A stretch of 64,000 nt of DNA, taken from contig JAGHVF010000011.1 in the NCBI GenBank assembly GCA_018064425.1, positions 1-64,000 of the forward strand. The letters are read 5' to 3'. Below, piece by piece: positions 27,086 to 36,059 of this stretch. The notes under the pieces are model-generated. The model saw only the letters and a list, made by a program, of their open reading frames with translations, was not told the origin of the DNA and made no database searches. This DNA comes from Candidatus Colinaster equi (GTDB lineage: Bacteria > Bacillota > Clostridia > Lachnospirales > Lachnospiraceae). The stretch's first letter is position 1. Each line of letters starts with the position of its first letter. The translations under genes and the position numbers were made by a program.

Positions 27086-28996
27086 CTACTTAATCTTTAC
27101 AGCCTTAAATGCACAATTACCTTCACAGGCACCACATTTAATACATTTACTCTGGTCAATAACAAATGGTGACTTAATCTCACCGGAAATAGCACCAACA
27201 GGACAATTACGCGCACACTTTGAACATCCCTTACAAAGCGATGGATCGATTTCGTACGATCTGAGTGCCTGGCAAGTGCCTGTACGACATTTCTTATCCT
27301 GAATATGTTCAACATATTCATCCCTAAACACGCGCAATGTACTAAGTACCGGTAAAGCTGCACTCTTACCCAAACCGCACAAAGCAATATTTGTTATTGC
27401 CTCGCCCAATTCTTCGAGAATATCAAGCTGTTCCATGGTACCGCGTCCTGCAACAATATCTTCAAGAATTTCAAGCATTCTCTTGGTACCTTCACGACAA
27501 GGAACACACTTTCCGCAGCTTTCATTCTGCGTGAAATTCATAAAGAATCTTGCTACTTCTACCATACATGTATCTTCGTCCATAATAACAAGACCGCCAG
27601 AGCCAATCATTGCTCCACGCTTTTTAAGCGAGTCAAAATCAAGTGGCATATCAAGATCGGCTTCAATAAGACAGCCGCCCGACGGTCCACCTATTTGAAC
27701 AGCCTTGAACTTTTTACCATTCTTAATACCACCACCGATATCATATACGATTTCTCTTAATGTTGTACCCATCGGCACTTCAATAAGTCCTGTATTATTT
27801 ATACTACCCGTAACAGCAAAAGCCTTTGTTCCCGGGCTGCTCTCAGTTCCGATTCCATGATACCAATCCGCACCATTATTTATAATCATCGGAACATTTG
27901 CATATGTCTCAACATTATTAAGTACAGTAGGCTTGCCAAACAAACCTTGTTCTACAGTACGCGGCGGTTTTGTTCTCGGCATACCTCTCTCACCTTCAAT
28001 AGAAGCTGTAAGAGCTGAACCTTCACCGCAAACAAACGCACCGGCTCCACGATTAATATGAAGTCTGAAGCTATATCCGGATCCCAAAATATTATCACCA
28101 AGTAATCCGCATTCTTCTGCATCTGCAATAGCTTTCTTTAATCGCTTAATTGCAAGCGGATACTCTGCACGAACATAAATATATCCTTCCTGCGCAGCAA
28201 CGGCATATCCGGCAATAATCATACCTTCAATCATCTTATGAGGATCGCCTTCCATTACGCTTCGATCCATAAACGCTCCCGGATCGCCCTCATCACCGTT
28301 ACATACAACATAACGAATCTTTTCTTCCTGACGTGCAACCTGCTTCCATTTATATCCTGTCTGGAAGCCACCGCCTCCACGACCACGCAAATTGGAATCG
28401 TAGATTGTATTAATAACCTCTTCCGGGGTCATCTCAAAAAGTACTTTCTCCAATGCGGAATATCCACCGCACGCAAGTACCTCATCAATATGCTCGGCAT
28501 CAATATGTCCGCAATTTTTCAATACAAGTCTTTTCTGTTTTGCATAAAATGGTATATCTTCTTGAGCCTTATACTTTACACCGTCCATCTCATACAAAAG
28601 TCGCTCAACCGGTTTGCCTTCAAGCACAGTTGTTTTATAAATTTCCTCACAATCTTCCGGCTTGACTTTGATATACAAATAATTGTATGGCTCAATTCGC
28701 ATAAGCGGTCCCATCTCACAAAAGCCATGGCAACCGCTTCTTTTTACAGCAATTGTCTCCGGTTTATTTACAGGACAACTACCATCTGCATTATGTGCTA
28801 CACCTTCTCCAAATTCGACTTCGGCAAGATTATCTGCTTTAACCAGCTCGCACATTTTTTCATAAATCTTATCAGAACCGCCGGCCAAGCATCCGGTTCC
28901 CGCACAAATTAGTATTCTGCACTTATTTGAATCAATTCTTTCCTTAGCTGTCTTTCTTACTGCAGCCAACTCTTCTGCGTTATTTATTCTATTCAT
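27086..28996 (-). CDS. hydB: Bifurcating hydrogenase flavoprotein subunit HydB (NuoF-like)
   Basis: 636 residues from ATG at 28996, preceded by GAGAGGTG; the ORF track uses a GTG three codons earlier. It overlaps the hydC stop by eight bases (ATGAATAG), so translation is probably coupled. Parts: thioredoxin-like 2Fe-2S domain (CAGTGCLAGG ... CHGFCEMGP), NADH/FMN-binding NuoF fold (RGRGGGGFQTGYKW, GEGSALTASIEGERG), 4Fe-4S site SCGKCVPCREGT, and a C-terminal two-cluster ferredoxin domain (CKGCSKCARNCP, CIKCGACEGNC). It is the NADH-handling, bifurcating-flavin subunit of the HydABC complex. Confidence 0.95.
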   Translation of the reverse strand: MNRINNAEELAAVRKTAKERIDSNKCRILICAGTGCLAGGSDKIYEKMCELVKADNLAEVEFGEGVAHNADGSCPVNKPETIAVKRSGCHGFCEMGPLMRIEPYNYLYIKVKPEDCEEIYKTTVLEGKPVERLLYEMDGVKYKAQEDIPFYAKQKRLVLKNCGHIDAEHIDEVLACGGYSALEKVLFEMTPEEVINTIYDSNLRGRGGGGFQTGYKWKQVARQEEKIRYVVCNGDEGDPGAFMDRSVMEGDPHKMIEGMIIAGYAVAAQEGYIYVRAEYPLAIKRLKKAIADAEECGLLGDNILGSGYSFRLHINRGAGAFVCGEGSALTASIEGERGMPRTKPPRTVEQGLFGKPTVLNNVETYANVPMIINNGADWYHGIGTESSPGTKAFAVTGSINNTGLIEVPMGTTLREIVYDIGGGIKNGKKFKAVQIGGPSGGCLIEADLDMPLDFDSLKKRGAMIGSGGLVIMDEDTCMVEVARFFMNFTQNESCGKCVPCREGTKRMLEILEDIVAGRGTMEQLDILEELGEAITNIALCGLGKSAALPVLSTLRVFRDEYVEHIQDKKCRTGTCQALRSYEIDPSLCKGCSKCARNCPVGAISGEIKSPFVIDQSKCIKCGACEGNCAFKAVKIK

Positions 28997-29471
28997 TGGC
29001 TTCACCTCTCAGTTCCTTTACCAGTGTTGATACCTTTTCAGGTGTCATAGCAGGATGAACCTCATCATTAACAGTAAGTGCAGGTGCCAATCCACATGCT
29101 CCCAGGCACGAAACAGTCTCAACCGTAAACATCATGTCATCCGTAGTATGCTTATCCTTGGACAACCCCAACTCCTCATACAATTTGCTTAATATTGTAG
29201 ACGATTTACGTACATGGCAAGCCGTTCCATCGCACACCTTAATAACATATTTACCCTTTTGTTCAAAAGAGAAATTCTCATAAAATGTAGCAACACTATA
29301 GGCTTTTGCTTCCGTAACACCAATCTCTTTAGCCACATAGGTGAGAAGTTCCGGAGCCAAATATTTGTATTCAGCCTGAATATCCTGCATGATTGGTATT
29401 AATGCAGCCTTTGTCTTACCATGGATATTAATTATCTCATCCACTTTTTGATAATAACTTTTGTCTAACAT
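28989..29471 (-). CDS. hydC: Bifurcating hydrogenase 2Fe-2S subunit HydC (NuoE-like)
   Basis: 160 residues, the normal size for NuoE-type thioredoxin-fold ferredoxins. Cluster cysteines are in CDGTACHVRKS and CLGACGLAPAL. It passes electrons between HydB and HydA in the cytoplasmic complex. ATG at 29471 has AGGAGGAA. It starts 14 bases after the diguanylate cyclase stop and overlaps hydB, so cyclase and hydrogenase are very likely one transcript. Confidence 0.95.
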   Translation of the reverse strand: MLDKSYYQKVDEIINIHGKTKAALIPIMQDIQAEYKYLAPELLTYVAKEIGVTEAKAYSVATFYENFSFEQKGKYVIKVCDGTACHVRKSSTILSKLYEELGLSKDKHTTDDMMFTVETVSCLGACGLAPALTVNDEVHPAMTPEKVSTLVKELRGEANE

Positions 29472-29485
29472 AGTTCCTCCTGTGC

Positions 29486-31168
29486 CTATTCTCTTTCAGC
29501 TTTCATATTCTTCTTCATAGCATACATTCTGTCATCGGCAATTTTCATAACAGTATGTCTGTCGTATGGATGTGCTTCATCGCTGTAGGATACACCATAA
29601 GCAGCGCTGACAACGAATTGATAGCCGCAATTGTTCTTTAATTCAATTGTTGTTTCATATATCTTAAGCATTCGCTCAATTTCTTCTCTATCACAGCCGG
29701 GCACAATAACCGCGAATTCATCACCGCCCATTCTGTATGCGATGGATTTTGTACCAAAGCTTTGTGATATTGTTTCAGCAAAAACAATCAATAATTGATC
29801 GCCCGTTTCATGTCCCATGCTATCATTTGATTTCTTCAAGAAATTCAAATCAAAAGAAATCAACGTATATTCTTTACCACCTTGTTCTATTTCCAAAATA
29901 TCTTCATTAAACTTAGCTCTGTTATTCAAAAGAGTAAGCTGATCGGTAAACGCAATTTTTAGTAAAATATCTCGTTCCGTCTTATCCTCAACTTGCCTAA
30001 TCAGTTCAACACATATCTCATAAATCATGAAACCTGTGAATATTATTCCGCCCCAACTGCTCAAGCCAACCATACCGCTAAACCAGCTAAGATAATATTT
30101 TCCCAAATTGAAGACAACAATATCATACCCAACACATAATGCCAGCAAACCTGCTCCTAACAGCATTCTGCTTTCCGATCTGCGTCGTCCCGATAACCTA
30201 TAATACAATCCCGAACCAATATAGTATATTATTCCAATCAAATCCAATATATGAAACGGAATCAACATTGCAACAAAATGTACGATATTAAGCAGATGTA
30301 AAACAATTGTTACAACGATAAGAAGTATATTGGCACAAAGTAAAATCTCCAAAGTAACATTAAGGAATTTGTTCTTAGCATCCCTACGCATATGTTTAAG
30401 GAACAAGAAGACCGGAATCATGCCAACATATACAGAGAAATATTCAACTAACATAGTCAGCATTCTATTACCGCTAAGCATTCCAAGTATCGGAACATTT
30501 GTAATTGTCCAGCCGCCAATAATGAAAGCAAATATTCCCGTATACACAAGTGGCATACCGTCAGCATTGCGTCCTATCATTAATATACCCAGCAAAGTCA
30601 ATCCCAAACTAAAAAGTATCAAGAACGTTCCACATAATACCTGTGGCATATATTCACCCAATATATCCAAATGGACATCCGCTGCATCATCAATAAACGG
30701 TGTATTAATATTGGTCCAGGCATCGTTCTCCGAAAACAAGAACTTAACGCGTAATTCCTTGCCTGATGAATCTGCAGGAAGATTAATATAATTGTATCCT
30801 CCCAAAATCATTTTTCCGCTTTCAAGTTCGCTCATTCCGTATGAGAAAATGAATTCATCATCAACATAGACGCTGTAAGCAGAATGATATACATCCAAGA
30901 CAAGAATCGGTTCAATATAATCAAACTCGGGAATTGTACATATAATATCTATCACATCACCCTTGTCGGTTGCATCAAAAGAAAGCTTATCAAGAATCAC
31001 ATCTTCATAAACTTTATCATTAATTTTCACGTCCCACTTATCGTTTAAGACAATCGCATTCTCTAAGCCCGGAAGCGAAAAGAAATAGCGAAAAACAAAC
31101 AGTGTTATCGCAAAAACAATAAGTGAAACAAAATATGAACCTATTCGTACTTTATCATTTTTACTCAT
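29486..31168 (-). CDS. 7TM-type receptor diguanylate cyclase (GGDEF)
   Basis: 560 residues. One N-terminal helix, an extracellular beta domain of ~130 residues (jelly-roll type of 7TMR-DISM receptors; VYVDDEFIFSYG, INLPADSSGKELRVKF), seven predicted membrane helices (~180-385), then a GGDEF domain with DLNFLKKSNDSMGHETGD and YRMGGDEFAVIVPG. The active motif is intact; the product-inhibition site RxxD expected just before it is absent. It makes c-di-GMP from GTP at the inner membrane face in response to an external signal. First gene of the proposed cyclase-hydCBA-MraY-like operon. Start ATG 31168 lacks a Shine-Dalgarno and lies ten bases after an extended -10, suggesting a nearly leaderless mRNA. 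Confidence 0.88.
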   Translation of the reverse strand: MSKNDKVRIGSYFVSLIVFAITLFVFRYFFSLPGLENAIVLNDKWDVKINDKVYEDVILDKLSFDATDKGDVIDIICTIPEFDYIEPILVLDVYHSAYSVYVDDEFIFSYGMSELESGKMILGGYNYINLPADSSGKELRVKFLFSENDAWTNINTPFIDDAADVHLDILGEYMPQVLCGTFLILFSLGLTLLGILMIGRNADGMPLVYTGIFAFIIGGWTITNVPILGMLSGNRMLTMLVEYFSVYVGMIPVFLFLKHMRRDAKNKFLNVTLEILLCANILLIVVTIVLHLLNIVHFVAMLIPFHILDLIGIIYYIGSGLYYRLSGRRRSESRMLLGAGLLALCVGYDIVVFNLGKYYLSWFSGMVGLSSWGGIIFTGFMIYEICVELIRQVEDKTERDILLKIAFTDQLTLLNNRAKFNEDILEIEQGGKEYTLISFDLNFLKKSNDSMGHETGDQLLIVFAETISQSFGTKSIAYRMGGDEFAVIVPGCDREEIERMLKIYETTIELKNNCGYQFVVSAAYGVSYSDEAHPYDRHTVMKIADDRMYAMKKNMKAERE

Positions 31169-31178
31169 AATTGTTAAT

Positions 31179-31187
31179 ATTATATCA
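31179..31187 (-). promoter_or_regulatory. Extended -10 promoter of the cyclase/hydrogenase operon
   Basis: Minus strand TGA-TATAAT (31179-31187) with no good -35 at 17 bases. RNA would start about three to four bases before the cyclase ATG. Confidence 0.55.
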
Positions 31188-31199
31188 TACTCATTTTCT

Positions 31200-31235
31200 T
31201 TAAGAAAGACCTGTAAGCAAAAAGCTTACAGGTCT
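31200..31235 (-). terminator. Intrinsic terminator after the EF-G-like gene
   Basis: Minus-strand hairpin AGACCTGTAAGC / GCTTACAGGTCT with a five-base loop, followed by TTCTTAAAG. Seven bases after the stop. The U-run is short but the stem is strong. Confidence 0.8.
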
Positions 31236-31241
31236 ATAAAA

Positions 31242-33335
31242 TTATTCATCAATATTGTTTTCCGCAACTTTGGCAGCTCTTGCAGCAACCTCACGTTCCT
31301 GTACATCTGACGGGCATTGCTCATATCTTACAAACTCATATGAATACTCTCCGCTTCCGCCTGTCATAGAACGTAAATCCGTACAATACTTAAATATCAT
31401 ACTCATAGGAACTTCAGCTTCTATCTGCTGTTTATCATCCCCGGCAGGATTCATTCCCAATACTCTTCCGCGTCGTTTATTCAAATCGCCCATAACATCA
31501 CCTGTATATTTTTCAGGCACAACCACTTTTAAGCTCATAATCGGCTCAAGTAAAACCGGAGTAGCTTCCATAATGCCCTTCTTAAATGCTTGAATCGTCG
31601 CCATCTTGAATGCCTGTTCAGACGAATCAACCGGGTGATAAGAACCATCATATAAAACCGCTTTAATGCCTACAACAGGATATGCTGCCAGCGGACCTCT
31701 CGGAACGCTCTCACTCAAACCTTTTTCAACCGCCGGGAAGAAGTTCTTTGGTACGGCTCCTCCTACAACAATTTGGTCAAACACATATGGCGTCTCAATA
31801 TCTCCGCTTGGCTCAAACGTCATCTTTACATGTCCGTATTGTCCATGTCCGCCGGATTGCTTTTTATATTTATACTCAACATCCGATTTCTTCTTTATCG
31901 TCTCTCTGTACGCAACTTTCGGATCAGACAATTCAATCTGAACTTTATATTCATCAAGTAGACGGCTAACCACAATATCAAGATGCTGCTCACTCATACC
32001 ATATAACAAAAGCTGTCTGTTCTCGGCATCATTGACATTCTTTAGCGTCTGATCCTCATGCATCATCTTCTGCAATGACTGACTAACTTTATCAATATCT
32101 TCTTTCTTAACTGTCTTATATCTTCGATACGTATACGGTACCGGTAATTCAACCTTACCATATTGAATAGTCGTCGCCTTCGTTGACAACGTATTTCCTG
32201 TCCTCGCAGCCGTAAGTTTTGCAATTGCGCCAATGTCTCCTGCATGTAATTCACTTACTTCAATCGGCTTATTGCCCTGCATAATGTATAATTTTGAAAT
32301 CTTCTCATCAACATCCTTATCCTTGTTATATAGCACATCATCTGATTTAATTACGCCGGAATATACTTTTATCAGACTATATTTTCCAATAAACGGATCA
32401 ACAATCGTTTTCCAAATATATGCTGACTTTGCTTTTGCAAAATCATAATTCGCTTCGAAAATCTCATTTGTCTTTAGATTAACTCCGGCAACAGTTCTGT
32501 TCTCGGGACTCGGGAAATACTTTACAATATCATCAAGCAACGTATAAACACCCTGGCATAAAATGCTTGATCCCATCGACATCGGTACAATAGAACCGTC
32601 ATTAATATTATTCCTTAATGCAGCTCTAATCTCTGCTTCCGAAAATGTCTCTCCGCCAAAATATCTGTCCATGAACTCTTCGCTTGTCTCTGCAACAGAT
32701 TCCATCAATGTATCCAAGCATATATCCAGATTAGCCTTACTGTAGTCAGGTATTTCGCATTCAACAACCTCTTTACCTTCCCAACGATAACCTTGTTTAG
32801 AGATGACATTGATATATCCGACAAATTTTTCATTTTCTCTTATCGGCAAATGAAACGGCGCCATCTTTTTACCATATAATGCAGTCATATCTTCTACAAC
32901 CTGTCTGTATGATGCATTATCAATATCCATATCAGTTACAAAGATCATACGCGGAAGTTTGTATTTCTCGCATAAATCCCACGCCTTCTTAGTACCGACC
33001 TCTATACCTGCTTTTCCGTTAACAACAATAATAGCAGCATCTGCAGCACTAACAGCTTCTTCTGTCTCACCGACAAAATCAAAATATCCGGGTGCATCCA
33101 ACAAATTAATCTTTACACCATCCCACTCAATAGAAACCACGGATGTTGAGATAGAAAATTTTCTCTTCTGCTCCTCTTTGCCATAATCACTGATTGTATT
33201 ACCGTCTGCTATCTTACCCATCCTGGATGTTAATCCCGCCAGGTATGCCATTGACTCTACCAAGCTGGTTTTGCCGGCCCCGCCATGACCTAACAATACA
33301 ACATTTCGAATCTTATCAGTTGTGTAAATGTTCAT
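31242..33335 (-). CDS. Elongation factor G-like translational GTPase (EF-G2 type)
   Basis: 697 residues from ATG at 33335, ten bases after GGAGG; the ORF track starts 27 codons upstream. The domain series matches EF-G: GTPase domain with P-loop GHGGAGKTSL (18-27) and DAPGYFDF, then domains II-V (GGHGQYGHVKMTFEP, AYPVVGIKAVLYDG, GRVLGMNP). The P-loop and DAPG are typical of the second EF-G-like group rather than canonical FusA (GHIDAGKT, DTPGHVDF). The G4 motif NKxD reads TDMD (134-137), so guanine recognition differs. Canonical fusA beside rpsG/tuf is not in the window. These paralogues are thought to assist the ribosome or to be regulatory; exact role unknown. Confidence 0.88.
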   Translation of the reverse strand: MNIYTTDKIRNVVLLGHGGAGKTSLVESMAYLAGLTSRMGKIADGNTISDYGKEEQKRKFSISTSVVSIEWDGVKINLLDAPGYFDFVGETEEAVSAADAAIIVVNGKAGIEVGTKKAWDLCEKYKLPRMIFVTDMDIDNASYRQVVEDMTALYGKKMAPFHLPIRENEKFVGYINVISKQGYRWEGKEVVECEIPDYSKANLDICLDTLMESVAETSEEFMDRYFGGETFSEAEIRAALRNNINDGSIVPMSMGSSILCQGVYTLLDDIVKYFPSPENRTVAGVNLKTNEIFEANYDFAKAKSAYIWKTIVDPFIGKYSLIKVYSGVIKSDDVLYNKDKDVDEKISKLYIMQGNKPIEVSELHAGDIGAIAKLTAARTGNTLSTKATTIQYGKVELPVPYTYRRYKTVKKEDIDKVSQSLQKMMHEDQTLKNVNDAENRQLLLYGMSEQHLDIVVSRLLDEYKVQIELSDPKVAYRETIKKKSDVEYKYKKQSGGHGQYGHVKMTFEPSGDIETPYVFDQIVVGGAVPKNFFPAVEKGLSESVPRGPLAAYPVVGIKAVLYDGSYHPVDSSEQAFKMATIQAFKKGIMEATPVLLEPIMSLKVVVPEKYTGDVMGDLNKRRGRVLGMNPAGDDKQQIEAEVPMSMIFKYCTDLRSMTGGSGEYSYEFVRYEQCPSDVQEREVAARAAKVAENNIDE

Positions 33336-33387
33336 AAATGTGTAACCTCCTATTGTGTGCTTTAAGTCTTTTCCCCTAAAAAACTTA

Positions 33388-33413
33388 TGCGATAATTTTA
33401 ACAAATTATCGCA
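33388..33413 (-). promoter_or_regulatory. Perfect 11-pair palindrome: operator and/or terminator
   Basis: TGCGATAATTT-4 nt-AAATTATCGCA covers the -10 region of the EF-G-like promoter. It is also a hairpin followed by TAAGTTTTTT on the minus strand, 55 bases after the EAL gene stop. It may therefore end the EAL transcript, act as a repressor site for the EF-G-like gene, or both. Confidence 0.65.
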
Positions 33414-33423
33414 CAATTCACAA
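33395..33423 (-). promoter_or_regulatory. Promoter of the EF-G-like gene
   Basis: Minus strand -35 TTGTGA (33418-33423), 17-base spacer, -10 TAAAAT (33395-33400), overlapping the palindrome. Confidence 0.6.
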
Positions 33424-33467
33424 TAGTATTATTTACTTGACGGATTATTGTATTTATTTTCAGACTT

Positions 33468-36047
33468 TTACAAAGATTTAATCAGCAATTCATATTCGGC
33501 TGCCGGGATAGGCTGTGAATATAAGAATCCCTGTATAACATCACATCCCATTTGCTCAAGGAATTCGGCCTGTTCGTTGGTTTCAACGCCTTCGGCAATA
33601 GTTTTCAATCCTATTGTATTTGCCATATGAATAATGTATTCAATAATCTTTGTACCCTTATCCATATTAGTATCGCCACGTAAAAAGCCCATATCAAGCT
33701 TAAGGATATCAAGCGGCATATCTTTTAAAACATTGAGTGATGAATATCCGGTTCCAAAATCATCCATCGCAATTTCAAAGCCCATATCCCTAATTCTGTT
33801 TACTCTCTCAATAATGGCATCCTGATCCGCCATATATGCCGATTCCGTTACTTCAAAATGCAAATACTTGGTATCAATATTATACTCATCCTTGAATCTG
33901 TGAATGATACCGATAATCTCATCATCAACCAAACTCATTCGTGAAACATTAACAGAAATCGGTACCATCGGAATGCCTTCATCCATCCATTTTTTTATAA
34001 GTATAAATGCACTCTTCCAAACATGTCTGTCAAGTTCCTTAACAAAACCGTTTTTCTCAAAAATTGGTACAAATATAGCCGGAGAAATAATAGTTCCATC
34101 CTTTTTTACCCATCTCGAAAGGACTTCCGCTCCAACCAATTTATTGGAAGCATGATTAAACTGCGGTTGTAAATATATAACAAATTCACCATCAGCCATT
34201 GACTGCTTCATTTGTTTGGTTATTTCCGAATCAAGGATTATCTCCGTATGAATCGCATCGTCAAAATATCTAAAATCATTATGAGATCTGTCAGTAATCT
34301 TTGTCATTGCATAAGTACAATAATCAAGAATCTTACCGACCGGCACCTCATCTCCCGGCACTGTCTTATACACACCGGCTCTTACGGTAACAGGGAAATC
34401 GACACCCAAATGTCTATAATCATATGTCTCTGTTTCTTTCAATTTTTTAGCTTTTTCAGATGTATTCAAATAGCAAAAGCCAAAAAATCCGCCACCCAAT
34501 CTACAGCACAATCCGCCGTCACCGATGAATTCACGCATATAATTTGCAAAATTAACAAGTACCGCATCTCCGACGCTACGGCCGTATAATCTGTTTATTA
34601 CCATTACTTTATTAATATTGCACACGCCGAGCACATAACTTCTGTCTTTATGAGTGCTTAATAAATGCTCAACTTCAGGAATAAAACGTGCCATATTAGG
34701 CAATCCCGTCAACATATCAATATATACCTGACTTTTAAGCTCATCATTCAGATAATGAATGCAATTCTCCATTTTGGCATATCCGCTTGCAACAGCCTTT
34801 GCCATCTCAACGCATGTCGGATATCCGCAGAACTTACAATTGATATTTCTCTTGGCTTGTGTATCCTTATGCATTCTCTCAAAAATTGCTTCATATGCTT
34901 TTTGCGGTACAATATACGGTTGTCTGTAATTCTCGGAAAATTCACGGGTAAAATCAAAGAAATTGAGCGATTTAAATTTGGCACACAACTCCTCATAGCG
35001 TTCCTTATAATCCTTAGAATCCTCCAACTGTTTATAAACATTGTGGCTGCGCTCAGCAAATCTTTCATATACTTTATTGTAATTAAATCCGGGCGCATCT
35101 ATTCCTCCGCCCATCAAGCAGCCCATAGCACACGCACTGATTTCCGTTAACATCGGATGTTGTTCCCACTCTTCGTTTATGCCTTTTTGCTTGCAAAACG
35201 GAGCAATCATTTTCTCATCAATATGATCAAAATTGGTAAATACTTCCGTCGACGGGAAGTATCTCTCCACCATTCTTCTGAATACACCGTTTGAACATAT
35301 CAATCTTCCTTCGGTTTCACATTTGTAATCAGGTTTGGAATAATATCTGTCAAAATCTATCTCGCGCAAATAATCCATCAAGTGCGCAATTGTCACATTA
35401 TACAGAATGCTCTTAAATGTTTCATTCGAAGATGTCTCATCAGTCATAGCAATACATGGTCCGAGATATGCAATCGGATTAGTATCTTCCAAATATTTTC
35501 GAACATATATTGCCGTACATATTGCAGGGGTCTGAACCGGAATAATATACGGCAGCATCTCCGGATTACATTTCTTTGCATAATTTGCCACTGCCGGGCA
35601 AATATGTGTAATAAATGCTTTTGGCTTTGTCTCGGACTCTTTATATTCCTTCAAATATTTAGCATGAGCCCACACGCTGATTTCCGCGCCTATTCCAACA
35701 TCATATATTTTATCTACACCAATTGTACGCAAATATCCGATTAATTTGTATGCTGTCTTACCATACAACATATAAAATGTAGGATCGATAATAACAGATA
35801 TTTTCTTACCGTTCTCCAAATCCTTAAAGAAAAACAATGTATCATCTCTGTAATCTCTGGCTCCGTGTGAACATTCTCTTATACAATTTCCACATTCGAT
35901 GCATTTTTTACCGGAAACCTCAATGCAGTTTTTGCCTTCCGTTTTGCCATTAACATTTGTTCCGACAACAGGGCACGAAGCAACGCATCTGTTACAGGCT
36001 ATGCAATTTTTATTGGTTGTAATAACACCATCATTATATCTTGACAT
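33468..36047 (-). CDS. Hydrogenase-like Fe-S sensor fused to degenerate GGDEF and active EAL phosphodiesterase
   Basis: 859 residues. Order: two 4Fe-4S ferredoxin motifs (CIACNRCVASCP, CIECGNCIREC; 15-59); an [FeFe]-hydrogenase large-subunit fold (~85-385) with L1 THICPAV, L2 LGPCIAMTDE and L3 EISACAMGCLMGGG, keeping the four cluster cysteines (150, 198, 306, 310); a further Fe-S knuckle CKFCGYPTC (404-412); a GGDEF domain whose motif reads GGGFF (518-522); and an EAL domain (~610-855) with EVL, SVNVSR, EVTES, DDFGTGYSS and AEGVET. The proton-relay cysteine of L1 is Ile149 and the L2 lysine is Met201, as expected for a sensor rather than an enzyme. The EAL domain should cleave c-di-GMP. It follows the FIST gene by 12 bases. 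Confidence 0.88.
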   Translation of the reverse strand: MSRYNDGVITTNKNCIACNRCVASCPVVGTNVNGKTEGKNCIEVSGKKCIECGNCIRECSHGARDYRDDTLFFFKDLENGKKISVIIDPTFYMLYGKTAYKLIGYLRTIGVDKIYDVGIGAEISVWAHAKYLKEYKESETKPKAFITHICPAVANYAKKCNPEMLPYIIPVQTPAICTAIYVRKYLEDTNPIAYLGPCIAMTDETSSNETFKSILYNVTIAHLMDYLREIDFDRYYSKPDYKCETEGRLICSNGVFRRMVERYFPSTEVFTNFDHIDEKMIAPFCKQKGINEEWEQHPMLTEISACAMGCLMGGGIDAPGFNYNKVYERFAERSHNVYKQLEDSKDYKERYEELCAKFKSLNFFDFTREFSENYRQPYIVPQKAYEAIFERMHKDTQAKRNINCKFCGYPTCVEMAKAVASGYAKMENCIHYLNDELKSQVYIDMLTGLPNMARFIPEVEHLLSTHKDRSYVLGVCNINKVMVINRLYGRSVGDAVLVNFANYMREFIGDGGLCCRLGGGFFGFCYLNTSEKAKKLKETETYDYRHLGVDFPVTVRAGVYKTVPGDEVPVGKILDYCTYAMTKITDRSHNDFRYFDDAIHTEIILDSEITKQMKQSMADGEFVIYLQPQFNHASNKLVGAEVLSRWVKKDGTIISPAIFVPIFEKNGFVKELDRHVWKSAFILIKKWMDEGIPMVPISVNVSRMSLVDDEIIGIIHRFKDEYNIDTKYLHFEVTESAYMADQDAIIERVNRIRDMGFEIAMDDFGTGYSSLNVLKDMPLDILKLDMGFLRGDTNMDKGTKIIEYIIHMANTIGLKTIAEGVETNEQAEFLEQMGCDVIQGFLYSQPIPAAEYELLIKSL

Positions 36048-36059
36048 AAGAGGCTCCTT

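Noticed and set aside
33468-36047. A second catalytic [FeFe] hydrogenase
   Set aside because: The proton-relay cysteine and the L2 lysine are missing and the chain ends in GGDEF/EAL, so a sensor is more likely.
33468-36047. Active diguanylate cyclase in the EAL protein
   Set aside because: GGDEF reads GGGFF, which removes the metal-binding acid; the domain may still bind GTP as a regulator.
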